The translations under genes and the position numbers were made by a program. Of a stretch of 34,966 nucleotides of DNA, positions 31,501-34,966 are shown in pieces; position 1 is the first letter of the stretch, and each line of letters starts with the position of its first letter. The notes beneath the pieces were generated by a model. The model was not told where the DNA came from, did no database searches, and saw only the letters and a list, made by a program, of their open reading frames with translations. Source of the stretch: Zygnema cylindricum (lineage: Eukaryota > Streptophyta > Zygnematophyceae > Zygnematales > Zygnemataceae); the NCBI GenBank assembly GCA_037447655.1, contig JBBHKE010000434.1, forward strand, positions 115,929-150,894, in the 5' to 3' direction.

Positions 31501-34500
31501 AATAAATTTAAAGCTTTGAAACATCCCTCAAAACATTGTAAGACACATTTGTAATAGATAATAGTAAAAACAAAATGATCTCTGAAAATATTGTATATTC
31601 TACAAAATAGGGCATGAGAGCAGTAGTAATAAGTGAAAAGTAGTAATGATTATAGAAAATCATTTAAAGAAAAAAATGAATGTTACAACTAATTATAATC
31701 AATATAATTCATGGAAAGAAATATTCTAAAAATATTGGTAAACTATTGAAAATGTAAAAATGAATAAATAATGACAATATTAAATAAAATTAATAAAAAA
31801 AATCAATAACAATGATTGATTATGATAAGAACTACTTATTAGTATCTTATTTAGATAAATATAAATAAATAAAAGAAACCGTTAGCAGGAAAGAAATTAA
31901 TATCGATGATGAATCTTCAATAGCAAAAATTAACAACAACAATGGTAAATCACAGTAACTGGTATTCCTTATTAATAATTAATAATATGTAATTAATAGT
32001 TATTTGAAACATCATATAAGTAAATATATGATAAATAAAAAATCAAACTTCATAGTCAGCCATGAGTACTTAATGATTAGCATTAATAAATCGTACAAAT
32101 GGGTGATAATAAAAAAAACATTAATAAAAGTAATCAACCAGTCTGACTAAAAGGGGTTTGGGAGGTTTGTGGGTGGGGATACGAGGAGTCACAGATTTTT
32201 ATCTAGCATCCAATTGAGTGGAAGCATTCCATCGTCCATCGGTCAACTGACATCCCTCCAATCCTTGTAATAAATATATGACAACTACACATTTTTCAAA
32301 TTTGAAATGTCTGACGAAACATTGTGACGAAACATTGTAATACACGTTTTGTAAAAATAGTACAGAAAAAAAAAAACGTTTTCTTTAAAAAATATTATTT
32401 ATTATGAATTGTGGATGGGCTTGGGGTCTCATGGTAATAAGTAAAAACCACTGACAATCATAACAATTTAATATTAAAATTTTAATTAACAAGGAAGAAC
32501 AAACTACAACTAATTTAAATTGATGTTGACAAATGATTTAACATAATTTGTTGTGTTGACATTCAGTTGTAAATAATAAGGGGTAAATGATAATGGTTTT
32601 TTTTTAGATCAATATCATCAATCAGTGGTAATATCTGATCAGACTAATGGTAATTTATAAATTAAATAGATAAAATAAACCGATAATAAATTACTAATAA
32701 GTATTGATGACAAATATTTATTAGTAAAAACGGATTTTAACGATTAAAAATAATAGTAATAGTTATGCTAATTAAAAATATAACAATAGGTAGTAACTAA
32801 TCGTAAAACATAGATGATAATAAAAATTCATCAGTAACAATAATAAGCAAGTTTGAGAAAAAGAGTTTGAGAGGATTGGGGATGGGGATGCGAGGTGTCA
32901 CAGATATCTAAATAACAACCAGTTGAGTGGAAGCATTCCATCGTCCATCGGTCATTTCACAAAACTCAACTTCTTGTAAGAAATATAAGAAAAATGCACA
33001 TTTCTACCAACTGGAAACATCTTTTGAATTCTTGTAGGATACACCACCCACCAAATAGATAAAAAAGTTAGTTAATAATAATAATAAATGAGTAAAATTG
33101 ATGTTTTAAACAATGATGTTCTGTGTATGCGGGTGGAATGAAATGTGGGCGGAAGGGAGGGAGGTCTATAATTAAGTGAAACTTAAATTTGAACGAGGTT
33201 TTTTTTTATATTATAATGCATAGCGATGGCTTCCGTTTCTTTTGTTAGTAACATTCCTACATTCTTTCCTGATAATAAATTGTGATTGTTATTTTTGTTA
33301 TTATTGTTATCAGCTAATGTTAACATTATTATTAATTTTTTTTCAAGAGCGATTATTATTTCTCTTACTAAGGCGTGCCAAGAGCAAAAAGAAATATAGA
33401 AATTTTTATTTTTGATAATCTTGTTTATGTAATGTTGATTAACTAAAAAAAAATAAAAAAGCTGTTTTTTTATTTTTAAGCAGGAAAATGCAATTTACAC
33501 AAAAAATAAAAAACATTACAACTAATGATGAATAATATTATTATTATATTTAATAATAATCAGTATGAATTTAATTTTCGAATTTGTAATTTGTTAATGA
33601 AAAACTAATAAGCTGTAATTGATCAATTTACTTTTACCAGAAAAACTTTTTTTTTTTATTATTTTAAGGTTGAGAGATAATTGGAGTAGTTTTTGTCTTA
33701 TAGACAACTAAAATTACATGAGAAAAATACTTCTTTTTACAGACACAAGCACAATATTGAATAAAATAAACGGTAATGTGAAAAAAATAAACATGTTTTA
33801 TATTTTTTCTGTGAACTTGCACCTGGTATTGAGTATAAAATACCAGAGAGGCATGGGATTGAGGATGTCACAGAGACCTATCTAGCAATCGGTTGATGGG
33901 AAGCATTCCATCGTCCATCGGTCAACTGAGAGTTTTGTGGAAATTGTAAGACTTTTCATTCGGATAAATGTATTATTTCGATTGTTAAAACCTAAATATG
34001 GGAAGGGGTGAAGAGGCGGTGCTGGTGTGGGGGCAGAAAGGTTTTTCAAGCAACCAAAAAATCAACGTGGACAATTAAGTGCATGTATATTTTAATGAAA
34101 ATTTATGACAAATATTCGAATGAAAAATAGTTTGCTTTTTGTACAATACTGTAACACCCACTTTATCAAAACCAAAATCCGTTCAATATTTATTATTTTG
34201 CAATTTAGGGGTTGAACATTTCTTTAGTGGAATTAGCAGGATTTAAACTTTTGCCCAGAAAATATACTTGGAAATGGCCAAGGAATCATGTGAAAGATTG
34301 GTTTTCATTTTGAATTTTGAATAAGAGATATACAAGTCCATTTATCGTAAGCAAATTTGCGAAGTACGTAATCAATATATATAGTGGAAATGCGAAATAG
34401 GCATTAAAACAACCGTATTATATGCACATAGTGTTTTTTTTTTCTTTTACATTGTTCACTTTGTCGGTTTTAAATTTTGAAAGCATGAAGGTATATTTTT

Positions 34501-34955
34501 TGTAACAATATGTTTTCATATCCGTTTCCAAAGTTCCTAACCGGGAGGTTTTGTCAAATATTGTGAACGTAAAATTAAGAATTTTGTCACTGTGGCTTTG
34601 TGCAGGTTCTTGAACGATAACCTTTTGAGTGGCAAGATTTCGTTTCCGCTGGATTTTTTATATATAACTTTTGACTTAAGAAACAACTTTATTTCTGGTT
34701 CCACAATAACGTATCAAAATACTCCAAATGTTTGCAAAGCAATCAGTGGGAACTGCTTCGATAAAGTTGACCCTTTACTGAAAAATTGTTCTTCAAAGGT
34801 GCAAAGAAACCAATCCCAGTGTTTGCAGTTCTGTAATGCTTCTCAACCAATGGGTGCGTGTGGGGGCCACGGCATCTGTCCTGGACTGAATAAGTCATGC
34901 ATATGCGATGCTGACTATTCCACGGATATAAGTTTCAACAACACATGCACTTTCA
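25415..34955 (+). CDS. LRR receptor-like protein, multi-exon, 3' end outside window
   Basis: Eleven exons are visible: 25415-25511, 25635-25743, 28305-28370, 29070-29141, 29994-30065, 30732-30803, 31408-31479, 32195-32266, 32904-32975, 33874-33945 and 34606-34955. Their order is signal peptide, cysteine-bearing LRR N-terminal cap, about nine plant-type LRRs (LxxLxxN.L.G.IPSSIG.L), then a cysteine-rich EGF-like segment. Phases agree at every junction and no stop occurs. All LRR introns are phase 2. The donor after the last visible exon is GTAAG at 34956. The product is predicted to enter the secretory pathway with LRRs outside the cell, where such domains bind peptides or partner receptors. 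A membrane span and kinase may follow beyond the window but cannot be seen, so receptor kinase versus receptor-like protein is open. The ATG is the first after the TATA box and has a strong GCCATGG context. Confidence 0.85.
25635..25743 (+). CDS. LRR gene exon 2: LRR N-terminal cap
   Basis: Follows a GCTGCTGCAG acceptor and ends at TTTAAT with a GTGAGC donor (25744), phase 2. It encodes a short helical stretch SAAEAMRAAI, then KCGLYFQCDDSRRVYL. The paired cysteines and the CDDSRRVYL pattern match the end of the plant LRR N-terminal cap, where the usual W.GV.C is replaced by CGLYFQC. With exon 3 the text runs on as RRVYLIELYGVEGSIAPEIG, exactly the cap-to-first-LRR transition of the family. 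Confidence 0.75.
25781..25960. repeat. 12-bp satellite, 15 units, in intron 2
   Basis: Exactly fifteen 12-base units of two types, A = CACTGAATCTCG and B = CACTGAATTCCG, in the order ABAAB ABAAB ABABB. The 60-base stretches 25801-25860 and 25861-25920 are identical, showing a five-unit higher-order repeat. The array starts 38 bases after the exon 2 donor. It gives open frames on both strands (LNLALNSA or IQCEIQCG repeats), but these are by-products of a 12-base period, not a protein gene. Confidence 0.97.
26013..27850 (+). repeat. Polypurine minisatellite block in intron 2
   Basis: About 1.8 kb of G/A-rich sequence on the plus strand, with an irregular period of roughly 60-140 bases. The period is marked by words such as GATTATGTTAGGAGAGG (26321), ATATGGTTAGGAGAGG (about 26391), CATGTTAGGGGCGG, GATACATGTTAAGAGAGG, GATTCTGTTAGAAGAG, GATCTTGATAGGAG and AATTTTGTTAGAGG. 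Many open frames cross it on both strands, but all are Gly/Arg/Glu or Pro/Ser low complexity. It may form triplex or G-rich structures. It is transcribed only as part of intron 2. Confidence 0.85.
27855..28115. repeat. Diverged GCACTGAAT repeats beyond the polypurine block
   Basis: Many degenerate copies of the satellite word seen at 25781-25960: AGCACTAAAATTCGCACTTAAT, TCACACTGAAT, GCACTAAAATCTGCAC, GCATTGAAATTCGCAC, CACACTGAAAATAGCAC and TCGCACTGAAATTTGCAC. The satellite family therefore brackets the polypurine block, with a homogeneous array on the left and an old, diverged one on the right. Confidence 0.75.
28305..28370 (+). CDS. LRR gene exon 3: first LRR (66 bp)
   Basis: After a GTGTGCAG acceptor the exon encodes ELYGVEGSIAPEIGNLTRLK and ends IL at a GTGAGT donor, phase 2 to phase 2. 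It lacks the IPSSIG signature shared by exons 4-10 and is six bases shorter. It looks like an older, independent first repeat rather than part of the recent array. Confidence 0.8.
28371..29069 (+). other. Intron 3
   Basis: AT-rich, 699 bases, with GTGAGT at its start. It ends in the first of the conserved acceptor modules (TTTGGGAGGTTTGG...GCGAGGTGTCACAG). An open frame at 28579-28788 gives no recognisable product. Confidence 0.75.
29070..29141 (+). CDS. LRR gene exon 4 (72 bp)
   Basis: One 24-residue LRR in phase 2: YLSGNKFSGIIPSSIGRLTS then LEI. It is flanked by GTGTCACAG and GTAAGA. It is slightly more diverged from exons 5-10 than they are from one another (GRL instead of GQL). Confidence 0.9.
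29784..29826 (+). other. Relic acceptor module without an LRR exon
   Basis: CAATTGGGAGGTTTGAGGGT...TTGTCACAG is a clear copy of the module that precedes LRR exons 4, 6 and 8. What follows (ATGGCTGGATAAAAC) is not an LRR. This is probably the remains of a duplicated exon that has lost its coding part, or a decoy splice site inside intron 4. Confidence 0.65.
29994..30065 (+). CDS. LRR gene exon 5 (72 bp)
   Basis: LRR reading DISYNLLSGSIPSSIGQLKS then LQT. Acceptor GGTGTCACAG, donor GTAAGAAATG. Its acceptor module (GAGAGCTTTGGGGGTGGGGATGCG) and the start of its intron (AAAGCTTTGAAACATCCCTC-type words) match those of exon 7, not exon 6. Confidence 0.9.
30688..30731 (+). promoter_or_regulatory. 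G-quadruplex-capable acceptor module before exon 6
   Basis: Four G runs (30690-30693, 30697-30699, 30706-30710, 30712-30715) are separated by loops of 3, 6 and 1 bases, which meets the usual four-tract G-quadruplex pattern on the sense strand. It lies 16 bases before the CACAG acceptor, where a polypyrimidine tract would be expected. The same module with variation precedes exons 4, 5, 7, 8 and 9. Confidence 0.6.
30732..30803 (+). CDS. LRR gene exon 6 (72 bp)
   Basis: LRR reading HLDNNKLSGIIPSSIGQLTS then LQT. Acceptor GGTGTCACAG, donor GTAAGAATTA. The intron that follows resembles the one after exon 8 (ACATTTTGTAAAAATAGT and GAATTGTGGATGGGC are shared), so exons 6 and 8 are copies of the same unit position. 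Confidence 0.9.
31408..31479 (+). CDS. LRR gene exon 7 (72 bp)
   Basis: LRR reading SMSYNKLNGSIPSSIGQLKS then LKI. Acceptor GGTGTCACAG, donor GTAAGAAATATA. Closest to exon 5 in both coding and flanking intron sequence. The spacing from exon 5 is 1414 bases. Confidence 0.9.
32195..32266 (+). CDS. LRR gene exon 8 (72 bp)
   Basis: LRR reading FLSSIQLSGSIPSSIGQLTS then LQS. The consensus Asn of the N-x-L position is replaced by Ile, which would weaken the asparagine ladder of this repeat. The acceptor is GGAGTCACAG (one base unlike the other exons) and the donor is GTAATA, less canonical than GTAAGA. This exon is the best candidate for inefficient inclusion. Confidence 0.85.
32904..32975 (+). 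CDS. LRR gene exon 9 (72 bp)
   Basis: LRR reading YLNNNQLSGSIPSSIGHFTK then LNF. The first 52 bases match the array. The last 20 (CATTTCACAAAACTCAACTT) differ from every other exon, so the 3' part has diverged or been replaced. The acceptor module matches exon 7 (GAGAGGATTGGGGATGGGGATGCG). The donor is GTAAGA. Confidence 0.9.
33874..33945 (+). CDS. LRR gene exon 10 (72 bp)
   Basis: LRR reading DLSSNRLMGSIPSSIGQLRV then LWK. The acceptor (GAGGATGTCACAG) keeps only the end of the shared module, and the intron before it is the most diverged of the array. It is the last of the 72-bp series. Confidence 0.9.
34606..34955 (+). CDS. LRR gene exon 11: LRR end and EGF-like region
   Basis: After TTTGTGCAG the frame encodes a final half-repeat (FLNDNLLSGKISFPLDFLYI), then a linker with N-glycosylation sequons and ten cysteines in total. 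Near the end are CLQFCNAS and CGGHGICPGLNKSCICDADY, whose CGGxGxC...CxC spacing is that of an EGF-like module. A further Cys lies at NNTC. The exon is 350 bases, enters in phase 2 and leaves in phase 1 at a GTAAG donor, so the protein continues past the window. Its acceptor has no G-rich module, unlike exons 4-9. It has no internal stop. Confidence 0.8.
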
Positions 34956-34966
34956 GTAAGTCTCTA

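Overview
The window reads as nuclear DNA of a streptophyte, meaning a land plant or a charophyte alga. The evidence is GT-AG introns, plant-type Ty1/copia and gag-protease retroelements, tRNA-derived SINEs, telomere-like AAACCCTAA minisatellites, and an LRR receptor gene whose repeats are carried on separate 72-bp exons. The REL-endonuclease LINE family hints at an early-diverging lineage, but I cannot name the species. There is no bacterial-style gene content.

From 1 to about 25,050 the window is mostly decayed mobile elements. A GA-rich tract and a possible short exon (315-413) come first. A minus-strand non-LTR retrotransposon of the zinc-finger plus restriction-like-endonuclease type is split. 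Its N-terminal and early RT part lies at 7731-9882 and its C-terminal part at 2879-4490. The RT catalytic core between them is gone. In its place sit an arm of a DNA transposon (4491-5113), a truncated copia element (5114-7416) and a SINE (7417-7730). At 10252-17629 there is a minus-strand element with two LTR-like repeats of about 1.4 kb. It carries only gag, two zinc knuckles and an aspartic protease, with no RT or integrase. A degraded copia RNase H fragment lies at 17910-18430. A second SINE (20945-21230) abuts a DNA transposon with terminal inverted repeats and an ACTAT target duplication (21236-22698). The stretch 22704-25050 is AT-rich, full of GTAC/CGTACGG words, and contains inverted and tandem repeats.

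From about 25,100 to the end lies one plus-strand gene that looks intact as far as it can be seen. It has a W-box-bearing promoter, a TATAAATAG box, a strong first ATG, a signal peptide, an LRR N-terminal cap with cysteines, one 66-bp LRR exon, seven 72-bp LRR exons, and a 350-bp exon that leaves the LRRs and enters a cysteine-rich EGF-like region. All introns between LRR exons are phase 2. The gene runs off the window. A transmembrane segment and kinase would be expected beyond, but they are not visible. Intron 2 holds a 12-bp satellite and a polypurine minisatellite of about 1.8 kb.

The most notable feature is the LRR exon array. The exons are near copies of each other, duplicated in two-exon units of about 1.4-1.5 kb. 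Most of their acceptor sites follow a conserved G-rich, partly G-quadruplex-capable module instead of a polypyrimidine tract. Because all exons are 2-2 symmetrical, any of them could be gained, lost or skipped without a frameshift.
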